A stretch of DNA of 6,270 nt from Actinomycetes bacterium (GTDB taxonomy: Bacteria; Actinomycetota; Actinomycetes; Streptosporangiales; Streptosporangiaceae). The stretch's first letter is position 1. The number at the start of each line of letters is the position of its first letter. A model generated the notes under the pieces. That model made no database searches. It saw nothing but the letters and a program-made list of their open reading frames with translations, and was not told where the DNA came from. Where the stretch lies: positions 1-6,270 of the forward strand of contig JAFACJ010001189.1 in the NCBI GenBank assembly GCA_023425615.1, read 5' to 3'. Made by a program: the position numbers and the translations under genes. Shown in pieces: positions 1 to 6,234 of this stretch.

Positions 1-1215
1 GTCATGCACCGCATCCTGACCGCCCACCCCGACCTGTCACGGGTGCCCGAACCGCTGCGTGGGCTCGTCGCCGGGGCGCTGGCCAAGGACCCGCGTCTGC
101 GGCCGTCCCCTGCGGACGTGCTTCCCACGCTGCTTCGCTCGCCGAACGCACCCGTCTACACGCCGCCTCCCGCGCTACCGGAGACCCTCTCCCTCAGCGA
201 AGCGCCCGCACGCCGCCGCCCCGGCCGACGCGCGATCCTGGCCGGGGGCGCGGTCCTGCTCGGAGCCGCTGCCCTTCCGGCCGCCTGGTACCTGCTGAAG
301 GACGACGAAGAGAACGGCGCGTCGGCGCGTCTGCGGGCCACGCTCACCGGCCACGCGGGTGTGGTCTTCACGGTCGCCTTCGGCCTTCCGGACGGCGCGC
401 TCCTGGCCAGCGCGGGCGAGGACCGGACGATACGGCTCTGGGACGTGGCGACGGGCCGCGCCAGGAGCACGCTCGTCGGCCACCAGAACGCGGTCAGCGA
501 CGTCATGATCAGCCCGGACGGGAGCACCCTGGCCAGTGCCTCCGACGACATGACCGCCCGGCTCTGGACCATCGCCACCGGCCAGACCGCCTTCTCCCTC
601 GGGCATCCCGGCGCCATCTACGACGTGGAGTTCGGCCCCGACGGCAGGCGTCTCGCCACCGCCTGCCAGGACAGCGTGGTCAGGTTGTGGGATCCGGCCA
701 CCGGACGGCTCACCACGAGCCTGTCCGGTCACAAGGGGCAGGTCTACGACACCGCCTTCGACCCGTCCGGCTCCCTGCTCGCCAGTTCGGGCAACGACAA
801 GACGGTGCGTCTGTGGGACTCCGCGACCGGTCTGGCCGGACGCGTCCTGGCCGGACACACGGCGCCCGTCTCCTCCGTGGTGTTCAGCCCCGACGGCAGG
901 ACGATCGCCAGCGCGAGCGACGACGAGACGGTACGGCTCTGGGATCCGGCCTCCGGACGGACGAAGGCGGTCCTGCGCGGCCACACCAACCAGGTGTGGG
1001 AGGTGGCCTTCAGCCCCGACGGCAAGGTCGTCGCCAGCGCCGGCAGGGACCAGACCGTCCGGCTCTGGGACCCCGCCTCCGGACGGACGACGGCGGTCCT
1101 GCGCGGCCATACCGGCGGCGTCTGGTCGGTGGCCTTCAGCCCTGACGGCAGGATGCTCGCGACCGCGAGCGAGGACCAGACCGTCCGGCTGTGGAGCCTT
1201 GACGAACGGCACTAG
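1..1215 (+). CDS. Membrane Ser/Thr protein kinase with C-terminal WD40 propeller (3' part, start outside window)
   Basis: The frame is open from the first base, so this is the C-terminal part of a longer protein. The first ~45 residues match the end of a Hanks-type Ser/Thr kinase domain: an LRGLVAGALAKDP helix followed by the RPS arginine (codon 100-102), which is the conserved Arg of kinase subdomain XI. A Pro-rich stretch (~136-200) leads to a basic RRRPGRR cluster, one hydrophobic segment (~229-297) and an acidic KDDEE stretch. By the positive-inside rule this puts the kinase in the cytoplasm and the C-terminus outside. Seven WD40 repeats (331-1212) complete a propeller, probably a ligand- or protein-binding sensor. 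The catalytic loop lies upstream, so activity cannot be judged. The gene ends in TAG, overlapping the stop of the convergent oxygenase gene by 4 bases. A pure WD40 protein is unlikely given the kinase tail. The substrate is unknown. Confidence 0.88.
   Translation, partial: VMHRILTAHPDLSRVPEPLRGLVAGALAKDPRLRPSPADVLPTLLRSPNAPVYTPPPALPETLSLSEAPARRRPGRRAILAGGAVLLGAAALPAAWYLLKDDEENGASARLRATLTGHAGVVFTVAFGLPDGALLASAGEDRTIRLWDVATGRARSTLVGHQNAVSDVMISPDGSTLASASDDMTARLWTIATGQTAFSLGHPGAIYDVEFGPDGRRLATACQDSVVRLWDPATGRLTTSLSGHKGQVYDTAFDPSGSLLASSGNDKTVRLWDSATGLAGRVLAGHTAPVSSVVFSPDGRTIASASDDETVRLWDPASGRTKAVLRGHTNQVWEVAFSPDGKVVASAGRDQTVRLWDPASGRTTAVLRGHTGGVWSVAFSPDGRMLATASEDQTVRLWSLDERH
229..297 (+). other. 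Predicted single transmembrane segment of the kinase
   Basis: About 23 residues rich in Ala, Leu, Val and Gly (from AILAGG to WYLL) lie between an Arg-rich cluster and an acidic KDDEE stretch. The charge pattern predicts a cytoplasmic N-terminal side and an outer C-terminal side. The cluster ends in RRAIL, which loosely resembles a twin-arginine signal, but it is internal to a kinase and is read here as an ordinary anchor. Confidence 0.75.
331..1212 (+). repeat. Seven tandem WD40 repeats (complete beta-propeller)
   Basis: Seven in-frame units begin at about 331, 463, 589, 712, 838, 964 and 1090, mostly 126 bases (42 codons) apart. Unit 1 is 132 bases and unit 3 is 123. Each runs from a GH dipeptide through a V..V.FSPDG-like strand and an SAS.D.TVRLWD core. 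The last unit ends in RLWSLDERH and closes the propeller at the C-terminus. Unit 3 has SLGH where the others have L.GH, one residue shorter. Seven is the classical blade number, so the domain looks intact. Confidence 0.93.
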
Positions 1216-2369
1216 GCGTACTGTTCCAGGGCGTCCCTCGTCAGCCCGGACACGCGGTCCACGCCGCAGAGCGTCAGGGTCAGCTCCAGTTCGGCCAGCA
1301 GGCAGCGCAGGACGTGCCGGACGCCCGCCTCTCCGCCCAGGCCCAGCCCGTAGGCGTACTGGCGGCCCACCAGGACGGCCTCGGCGCCCAGCGCCAGTGC
1401 CTTGGCGATGTCGGCGCCGGTGCGGATCCCGCTGTCGAACAGGACGCTCAGCCCGTCCCCGACGGCGTCGACGATCCCGGGGAGCCGGTCGAGGGCTGCC
1501 ACGGCGCCGTCCACCTGCCGTCCGCCGTGGTTGGAGACGACGATCCCGTCCATGCCGGCGTCGGCGGCGCGGCGCGCGTCGTCGGCGTGCTGGATGCCCT
1601 TCAGGACGATCGGGCCGTCCCAGCGTTCCCGCAGCCACGCCAGGTCGTCCCAGGTCAGGGACGGGTTCCCGAAGTTGGCGACCCAGTGCAGGATCGCGTT
1701 GATCCGGTTGTCGTCCGTGATCTCCTCGCCGACCGCGGCGAGGAAGACGGGGTCGCTGAAGTAGTTCTGCACGCCGATCGCGCGCAGGAACGGGAGGTAG
1801 GCCGTGTCGAGGTCGCGGGGGCGCCAGGCGAGCTTGAAGGTGTCGAGGGTGACGACCAGCGCGCTGTATCCGGCCGCCTCGGCGCGCCGTAGGAAGCTCT
1901 CCGCGAGGTCTCTGTCCTTCGGCCAGTAGAGCTGGTACCAGCGCGGCCCTGCGGCCTCGGCGACCTCTTCCATGGTGCGGGAGGCTGCTGTGCTGAGAAT
2001 CACGGGGACGTCCAGCGCGGCGGCCGCGCGCGCCGCCGCGAGTTCGCCTTCGGGGTGCAGGATCGACAGCACGCCGACGGGGGCGAGCAGGACCGGGGCC
2101 GGCATCGGGGTGCCGAGGACCGTCACCGAAAGGTCGGGGGAGGAGACGTCGCGGAGCATCCGCGGCACCAGACGCCAACGGTCGAAGGCCGCGCGGTTGG
2201 CCCGTGCCGTGGCGCCGCTGCCCGCCGCGCCCGCCACATAGCCGAACGCCTGGGCGTCGAGCCGCTGCTCGGCCAGCGTCTCCAGGGTGGTGAGATCCGT
2301 CGGGAACTCCGGTCTTATATCCGACAAACCAGCAAGATAGATCTCATTCTGGAAGTCCGAGAGGCTCAT
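1212..2369 (-). CDS. FMN-dependent alpha-hydroxy-acid oxidase family, probable lactate 2-monooxygenase
   Basis: A cytosolic flavoenzyme of 385 residues. The family oxidises L-2-hydroxy acids; the lactate 2-monooxygenase branch turns L-lactate and O2 into acetate, CO2 and water without releasing peroxide. Visible motifs are Tyr44 (FGYVAG), the FMN-side strand LLAPVGV with Gly99, YQLYWP (~145-150), LAWR with Arg183, VLKGI with Lys257, the catalytic signature SNHGGRQ with His281 and Arg284, and the phosphate-site region DSGIRTGAD plus ALGAEAVLVGR. The long insert YLPFLRAIGVQNYFSDP through NPSLTWDD (~191-241) fits the extended active-site loop of lactate monooxygenase. The start at 2369 is chosen because AGGAGG (2377-2382, complement) lies 7 bases upstream; an upstream in-frame Met at 2423 would add 18 unlikely residues. 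Length is close to the family's ~390. Another short 2-hydroxy acid as substrate remains possible. Confidence 0.88.
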   Translation of the reverse strand: MSLSDFQNEIYLAGLSDIRPEFPTDLTTLETLAEQRLDAQAFGYVAGAAGSGATARANRAAFDRWRLVPRMLRDVSSPDLSVTVLGTPMPAPVLLAPVGVLSILHPEGELAAARAAAALDVPVILSTAASRTMEEVAEAAGPRWYQLYWPKDRDLAESFLRRAEAAGYSALVVTLDTFKLAWRPRDLDTAYLPFLRAIGVQNYFSDPVFLAAVGEEITDDNRINAILHWVANFGNPSLTWDDLAWLRERWDGPIVLKGIQHADDARRAADAGMDGIVVSNHGGRQVDGAVAALDRLPGIVDAVGDGLSVLFDSGIRTGADIAKALALGAEAVLVGRQYAYGLGLGGEAGVRHVLRCLLAELELTLTLCGVDRVSGLTRDALEQYA

Positions 2370-2376
2370 GACGCCC

Positions 2377-2382
2377 CCTCCT
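2377..2382 (-). promoter_or_regulatory. Ribosome binding site of the oxygenase gene
   Basis: The minus strand reads AGGAGG followed by 7 bases and then ATG at 2369. This is a full-consensus Shine-Dalgarno at ideal spacing, and it fixes the start over the longer reading from 2423. Confidence 0.85.
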
Positions 2383-2412
2383 GGTACGAAACTGTCGTCA
2401 GGACCCGCGAGA

Positions 2413-4890
2413 ATGGCGAGCATGGCACGTCGGACTGGTCAGACTCCACCCCCGGAAGACTTCGAAGAGAACATCATCGACATCGATGTAGCCGAGGAGA
2501 TGCGGGGCAGCTTCCTCGAGTACGCGTACTCGGTGATCTACTCCCGTGCTCTCCCGGACGCGCGCGACGGGCTCAAGCCCGTACAGCGCCGCATCCTCTA
2601 CTCGATGAACGCGATGGGGCTGCGCCCGGAACGAGGGCACGTCAAGTGCGCCCGCGTCGTCGGCGAGGTGATGGGCAAGCTGCACCCGCACGGCGACACC
2701 GCCATCTACGACACCATGGTCCGCATGGCCCAGCCGTGGGCGATGCGCATGCCCATGGTCGACGGGCACGGCAACTTCGGCTCCCTGGGCGGTGACGACG
2801 CGCCCGCCGCCATGCGGTACACCGAGGCCCGCATGTCGCCCGAGGCGATGCTCATGGTCACCGGCCTGGACGAGGAGACCGTCGAGTTCCGGCCCAACTA
2901 CGACGGCCAGGAACTGGAGCCCGAGGTCCTGCCCGCCGCCTTCCCCAACCTGCTGGTCAACGGGGCGACGGGCATCGCGGTCGGCATGGCCACCAACATG
3001 GCGCCGCACAACCTCGGCGAGGTGATCGCCGCGGCCCGGCACCTGCTGGCGCACCCGGAGGCCACGCTCCACGATCTGATGGCCTTCGTCCCCGGGCCCG
3101 ACCTGCCCACCGGCGGCAGGATCGTCGGCCTCGGCGGCGTCCGCGACGCCTACGCCTCGGGCCGCGGCACGTTCAAGACCCGCGCCACCGTGCACATCGA
3201 GAACGTCACACCGCGCCGCAAGGGCCTGGTCGTCACCGAACTTCCCTACAACGTCGGTCCCGAGCGGGTCATCGCCAAGATCAAGGACATGGTCCAGGCC
3301 AAGCGGCTCAACGGCATCGCCGATCTGAAGGACCTCACCGACCGCACCGTCGGGCTGCGCCTGGTCATCGAGATCAAGAACGGCTTCCACCCCGAGGCGG
3401 TGCTGGAGGAGCTCTACCGGCTCACGCCGATGGAGGAGACCTTCGGCATCAACAACGTCGCCCTCGTCGACGGCCAGCCCCGCACGCTGGGCCTGCGCGA
3501 GCTGCTCCAGGTCTACGTCGACCACCGCATCGACGTCGTGCGCCGCCGCTCGCTGTACCGGCGCCGCCGCCGCGAGGAGCGCCTGCACCTGGTCGAGGGC
3601 CTCATGGTGGCCCTGCTCAACATCGACGAGGTCATCCAGGTCATCCGCGGCTCGGACGACTCATCGCAGGCCAAGTCCCGCCTCATGCAGGTCTTCGAGC
3701 TGTCGGAGATCCAGTCCCAGTACATCCTGGACACCCCGCTGCGCCGCCTGACCCGCTACGACCGGCTGGAGCTGGAGAAGGAGAGCGAGACCCTGCGCAA
3801 GGAGATCGCCTCCCTGACCGAGATCCTGGAGTCCGAGCGCAAGCTGCGCTCGCTGGTCTCCAGGGAGCTGGGCGAGGTCAGCAAGAAGTTCGCCACCCCG
3901 CGCCGCACCGTGCTGCTGGAGGCCGACGGCCACGCCAAGCCGGTGATCCCGCTGGAGGTGGAGGACGACCCCTGCCTGGTCCTCATGTCGTCCACCGGGC
4001 TGCTGGCCCGCACCACCGACACCGCGCCGCTGGCCGACGACGGCCCCCGCGCCCCGCACGACGTCCTGAGCTCGGTGCTCTCCACCTCGGTCAGGTCGGA
4101 GTTCGGCGTGGTGACGTCGGCCGGGCGCCTGCTGAAGATCGAGGTGGTCGACCTCCCGCTGCTGGCGCACTCCGACGCGCCCCCGTCCCTGGCCGGCGGC
4201 GCCCCGCTGGAGGAGTACGTCACCCTCGCCGAGGATGAGCAGGTGGTGGGCCTGGCCGCCCTGTCCGAGGAGGGTCCCGGCCTGGCGCTCGGCACCGAGC
4301 AGGGCGTGGTCAAGCGCGTCGCCAACGACTACCCGGCCAACCGTGACGAGTACGAGGTCATCACCCTCAAGGACGGCGACAGGGTCGTGGGCGCGGTCCA
4401 GCTCGACTCCGAGGAGCAGGACCTCGTCTTCATCACCGACGACACCCAGCTCCTGCGCTACTCCGCCGCCAACGTCAGGCCGCAGGGCCGTCCCGCGGGC
4501 GGCATGGCCGGCATCAAGCTCTCCCCCGAGGCCAAGGTGATCTGGTTCGGCGCGGTCGACCCGGACCGCCCCTCGGTGGTGATCACCGTCTCCGGCTCCT
4601 CCTCCGCCCTGCCCGGCACCCAGGCCGGCAACGTCAAGGTCAGCGACTACGCCGACTTCCCGCCCAAGGGCCGCGCCACCGGCGGCGTCCGCTCCCACCG
4701 CTTCCTCAAGGGCGAGGACGTCCTCCTGACCGCCTGGGCGGGCCCCGCCCCGGCCAGCGCCACCGACACGGCGGGCGAACCCGTCGACCTCCCCGACGAA
4801 CTGGGCCGCCGCGACGGCTCCGGCATTCCCCTGTCCGCACCCATCGCCGCCCTCGGCGGCTCCATCGGCCCCCGCACCGAGGAGGCGTAG
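2413..4890 (+). CDS. parC: DNA topoisomerase IV subunit A (ParC; GyrA/ParC family)
   Basis: Breaks and rejoins DNA in the type IIA topoisomerase that decatenates daughter chromosomes, working with ParE (not in this window). It has 825 residues from this start. The N-terminus carries [23 protein letters not shown], then the winged-helix region with HPHGD and the catalytic Tyr136 in [10 protein letters not shown] (codon 2818-2820), preceded by the conserved Arg. [13 protein letters not shown] holds the DNA-bending Ile. A tower and a charged coiled coil (~370-485, ERLHLVEG to [13 protein letters not shown] sequence) lead to the C-gate, then a propeller-like C-terminal domain. I see no canonical GyrA box (QRRGGKG type), which favours ParC over gyrase A. 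Start at 2413: AGGA lies 9 bases upstream. The ATG at 2422 gives MARR, which I recall as the usual actinomycete ParC start. The ATG at 2368 is less likely because it overlaps the oxygenase start. Confidence 0.9.
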   Translation: MASMARRTGQTPPPEDFEENIIDIDVAEEMRGSFLEYAYSVIYSRALPDARDGLKPVQRRILYSMNAMGLRPERGHVKCARVVGEVMGKLHPHGDTAIYDTMVRMAQPWAMRMPMVDGHGNFGSLGGDDAPAAMRYTEARMSPEAMLMVTGLDEETVEFRPNYDGQELEPEVLPAAFPNLLVNGATGIAVGMATNMAPHNLGEVIAAARHLLAHPEATLHDLMAFVPGPDLPTGGRIVGLGGVRDAYASGRGTFKTRATVHIENVTPRRKGLVVTELPYNVGPERVIAKIKDMVQAKRLNGIADLKDLTDRTVGLRLVIEIKNGFHPEAVLEELYRLTPMEETFGINNVALVDGQPRTLGLRELLQVYVDHRIDVVRRRSLYRRRRREERLHLVEGLMVALLNIDEVIQVIRGSDDSSQAKSRLMQVFELSEIQSQYILDTPLRRLTRYDRLELEKESETLRKEIASLTEILESERKLRSLVSRELGEVSKKFATPRRTVLLEADGHAKPVIPLEVEDDPCLVLMSSTGLLARTTDTAPLADDGPRAPHDVLSSVLSTSVRSEFGVVTSAGRLLKIEVVDLPLLAHSDAPPSLAGGAPLEEYVTLAEDEQVVGLAALSEEGPGLALGTEQGVVKRVANDYPANRDEYEVITLKDGDRVVGAVQLDSEEQDLVFITDDTQLLRYSAANVRPQGRPAGGMAGIKLSPEAKVIWFGAVDPDRPSVVITVSGSSSALPGTQAGNVKVSDYADFPPKGRATGGVRSHRFLKGEDVLLTAWAGPAPASATDTAGEPVDLPDELGRRDGSGIPLSAPIAALGGSIGPRTEEA
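2668..2733 (+). other. Quinolone-contact region and active-site neighbourhood of ParC
   Basis: This segment encodes [20 protein letters not shown]. The residue matching E. coli GyrA Ser83 is Thr96 here and the one matching Asp87 is Asp100 (numbering from the start at 2413). In the family these two residues anchor the water-metal bridge to quinolones. Both a hydroxyl and an acidic residue are present, so no classical change that weakens drug binding is seen. Confidence 0.7.
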
Positions 4891-4896
4891 CCTCCG

Positions 4897-4932
4897 CGTC
4901 CTTCGCCCCGCCCATCACCGGGGCGAAGGACG
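4897..4932. terminator. Strong hairpin between convergent genes, probable bidirectional terminator
   Basis: A 14-bp perfect stem (4897-4910 with 4919-4932; arm core GTCCTTCGCCCCG) closes an 8-base loop, CCCATCAC. It begins 7 bases after the parC stop and lies in the gap before the convergent deformylase stop. There is no T-run on either strand, which is common for actinomycete hairpin terminators. Both genes could use it, since it is symmetrical. Confidence 0.75.
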
Positions 4933-4950
4933 GCACGGCCGCCGCCCGTC

Positions 4951-4967
4951 CCCGCCCGGTGGGCGGG
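4951..4967 (-). terminator. Small GC hairpin at the deformylase stop
   Basis: A 7-bp perfect stem CCCGCCC/GGGCGGG has a 3-base loop. Its last base is adjacent to the deformylase TGA (complement of 4968-4970). It may serve as a first termination or RNA-stabilising hairpin before the larger one. There is no T-run. In such GC-rich DNA a 7-bp stem could be chance. Confidence 0.45.
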
Positions 4968-5516
4968 TCAGGGGAAGAGACCGGTGCCGCCGTGGACGTC
5001 GAGTTTGACGCGGGGCGGGGTGCGTGCGAACCAGGGCGCCTCGCGGATGGCGCGGAGTGCGGCCTTGCGGCGGGCGCGGTCCATGCGGTCGAGGAACAGG
5101 ACGCCGTCCAGATGGTCGGTCTCGTGCTGGAGGCAGCGTGCCAGGTGGCCTCTGCCGACGATCTGCAGGGGGCGGCCGTGCATGTCGTAGCCCTTGGCGA
5201 CGACGTTCTGACGCCGTTTGGTGTCGAAGTACAGGCCGGGCATGGACAGGCAGCCTTCGGGGCCGTCCTGTTCCTCCTCGTCGGGGAAGCTCAGCACCGG
5301 GTTCACCAGATGGCCCGAGGCGTCCGTGTCGTGGAAGGCGAAGACCCGCAGGCCGACGCCGAGCTGGGGCGCGGCCAGGCCGGCGCCCTGCTGGTCGGTG
5401 AGGGTGTCGTCGAGGTCCTTGACGAGCCTGCGCAGCTGGGCGTCGAAATCGACGACCTCGGCGGCGGGGCTGGTCAGGACGGGGTCGCCGAACAGGCGGA
5501 TCGGCAGGACGGTCAC
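4968..5516 (-). CDS. def: Peptide deformylase
   Basis: A metalloenzyme of 182 residues that removes the N-formyl group from nascent proteins at the ribosome exit. All three family motifs are present: motif I GAGLAAPQ (44-51), with the Gln that supports the oxyanion; motif II EGCLS, with metal ligand Cys89; and motif III HETDH, with ligands His131 and His135 and catalytic Glu132. The length is normal and no key residue is missing. The GTG start at 5516 is chosen because GAAGGAG lies 5 bases upstream and the protein then begins TVLPIRLFGDPVL, the usual deformylase N-terminus. The frame stays open upstream to 5909, but that stretch is antisense to the regulator and has no family similarity. No fmt gene lies in the window, so this may be one of several deformylases in the genome, paired with its own regulator rather than in the common def-fmt operon. 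Confidence 0.93.
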   Translation of the reverse strand: MTVLPIRLFGDPVLTSPAAEVVDFDAQLRRLVKDLDDTLTDQQGAGLAAPQLGVGLRVFAFHDTDASGHLVNPVLSFPDEEEQDGPEGCLSMPGLYFDTKRRQNVVAKGYDMHGRPLQIVGRGHLARCLQHETDHLDGVLFLDRMDRARRKAALRAIREAPWFARTPPRVKLDVHGGTGLFP

Positions 5517-5521
5517 GCTGG

Positions 5522-5528
5522 CTCCTTC
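5522..5528 (-). promoter_or_regulatory. Ribosome binding site of def
   Basis: The minus strand reads GAAGGAG, then 5 bases, then GTG at 5516. This decides the def start. The same bases overlap the -35-like hexamer proposed for the divergent regulator promoter. Confidence 0.85.
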
Positions 5529-5562
5529 ACACCGGTTCTTTGCAAAGAGTACTCTTTGCAAA
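5526..5562 (+). promoter_or_regulatory. Candidate promoter for the regulator gene (leaderless transcript)
   Basis: TTCACA (5526-5531) matches TTGACA at five of six bases. After an 18-base spacer comes TACTCT (5550-5555), which fits TANNNT. Seven bases later is the GTG start at 5563, the expected position of the first transcribed base. No Shine-Dalgarno lies before that GTG. Together these suggest a transcript beginning at or very near the start codon. This is inferred from sequence only. Confidence 0.55.
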
Positions 5563-5563
5563 G
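5538..5563. promoter_or_regulatory. Perfect 26-bp palindromic operator between def and the regulator
   Basis: Two copies of the self-complementary decamer CTTTGCAAAG (5538-5547 and 5554-5563) flank the self-complementary hexamer AGTACT. The whole 26-bp block is one perfect inverted repeat centred at 5550/5551. It is AT-rich against GC-rich flanks. It covers the proposed -10 of the regulator, the mirror-image TACTCT on the minus strand facing def, and the first base of the regulator's GTG. Its position next to a winged-helix gene makes it the likely binding site of that protein, with bound dimers blocking both promoters. Each decamer could seat one dimer. Confidence 0.8.
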
Positions 5564-6234
5564 TGAGTGAAGCACACCGTCCCCTGCGGGAGCACCCGGT
5601 TCGCGCGGCGCTGCTGGACCTGATCGGCCGCCTGGGCGCGGCGACCGCCACCGACGCCGCCCGCGAACTGGGCGGCACCACCGGCCTGTACTCGTTCCAT
5701 CTGCGGCAACTCGCCGAGGCAGGACTCATCGAGCAGGCGCCCACCGAGGGCGGCCGAGCCAGACCATGGCGCCTCCCCTCCGGCACCGCAGCCCTCCCGG
5801 CACCCACGGACCTCGCGACGCCGACGGCCCCCGCGAGCCTCCCGGCGCCCGCGACGCCGACGACCCCCGCAGCGTCCGCCGCCCTCCCGAACCCGGAAAA
5901 GCGGCGCACTCCCTCCCCGTCCGGCGGTGGCGCCGCTTCGGTGCCGGGGGAGCAGCAGGCGCCTTCCGACGCCGAGATCTCCCCCGTCGCCCGGGGCCTG
6001 GAGGAGGAGAGCTACCGGCAGTGGCTGGAGCGGCGCGGGGAGGCTCCCGAGCGGTGGCGGCGCGATGAGGCGTTCAGCCAGGTCGTCTATCTGACACCTG
6101 AGGAGATGGCGGGCGTGGCCGAGGTGGTCCGCGCGGTCATCGACCAGTTCCGGCACCGCGAGGACCATCCGTCCGCGCGGCCCGAGGACGCGGCGCCGGT
6201 GGCGGTGATGGCACGCCTGTTCCCGCTGCTCTGA
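5563..6234 (+). CDS. Winged helix-turn-helix (ArsR-like) regulator with C-terminal domain of unknown function
   Basis: A 223-residue protein. Residues ~8-70 form an ArsR-like winged helix: LREHPVRAALLDLI, then TATDAARELGGTTGLYSFHLRQLAEAGLIE with the recognition helix near SFHLRQLAEAGL, then a wing ending RPWRL. Residues ~72-138 are a low-complexity Pro/Ala/Thr/Ser linker. Residues ~139-223 (ISPVARGLEEESYRQWLERR, RWRRDEAFSQVVYLTPEEM, PVAVMARLFPL) look like a folded helical domain, seen in actinomycete proteins of this type as I recall; its ligand is unknown. No Cys cluster for metal sensing is present; the protein has no Cys at all. GTG at 5563 is chosen because the helix begins soon after and no in-frame start lies close upstream. 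It is divergent from def and shares the palindrome with it, so autoregulation and control of def are likely. Confidence is high for DNA binding and low for the signal. Confidence 0.82.
   Translation: MSEAHRPLREHPVRAALLDLIGRLGAATATDAARELGGTTGLYSFHLRQLAEAGLIEQAPTEGGRARPWRLPSGTAALPAPTDLATPTAPASLPAPATPTTPAASAALPNPEKRRTPSPSGGGAASVPGEQQAPSDAEISPVARGLEEESYRQWLERRGEAPERWRRDEAFSQVVYLTPEEMAGVAEVVRAVIDQFRHREDHPSARPEDAAPVAVMARLFPLL
5794..5877 (+). repeat. Imperfect tandem repeat in the regulator's linker
   Basis: Two adjacent units encode LPAPTDLATPTAPAS (5794-5838) and LPAPATPTTPAAS (5839-5877), with a weak third echo, LPNP, after them. The DNA is also similar: CTCCCGGC starts both units and GCGACGCCGACG recurs. 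This part of the linker therefore probably grew by duplication and is expected to vary in length between relatives. Confidence 0.6.

Noticed and set aside
229..297. Twin-arginine (Tat) export signal from the RRAIL motif
   Set aside because: The motif is internal, after a kinase domain, and lacks a clear cleavage site; a plain membrane anchor explains it.
175..2178. Long open frame on the minus strand spanning the kinase and oxygenase genes
   Set aside because: It is antisense or out of frame to two well-supported genes, is Arg/Gly/Pro/Ala-rich without any family motif, and its apparent repeats merely mirror the WD40 DNA.
2398..3588. 396-codon minus-strand open frame opposite parC
   Set aside because: A shadow of GC-rich codon use: composition is Val/Asp/Gly/His-heavy, with no recognisable domain or ribosome binding site. 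The same holds for 3661-4698.
5218..5562. Upstream extension of the regulator to an ATG at 5218
   Set aside because: The extra 115 residues would be antisense to def and would read through the operator; the winged helix begins just after GTG 5563.
4959..5570. 203-codon plus-strand open frame across def
   Set aside because: It is antisense to def, which has all three deformylase motifs; the translation resembles no known family.
5517..5909. Upstream extension of def
   Set aside because: It would be antisense to the regulator and translate the palindrome; GAAGGAG plus GTG at 5516 and the normal N-terminus fix the start.
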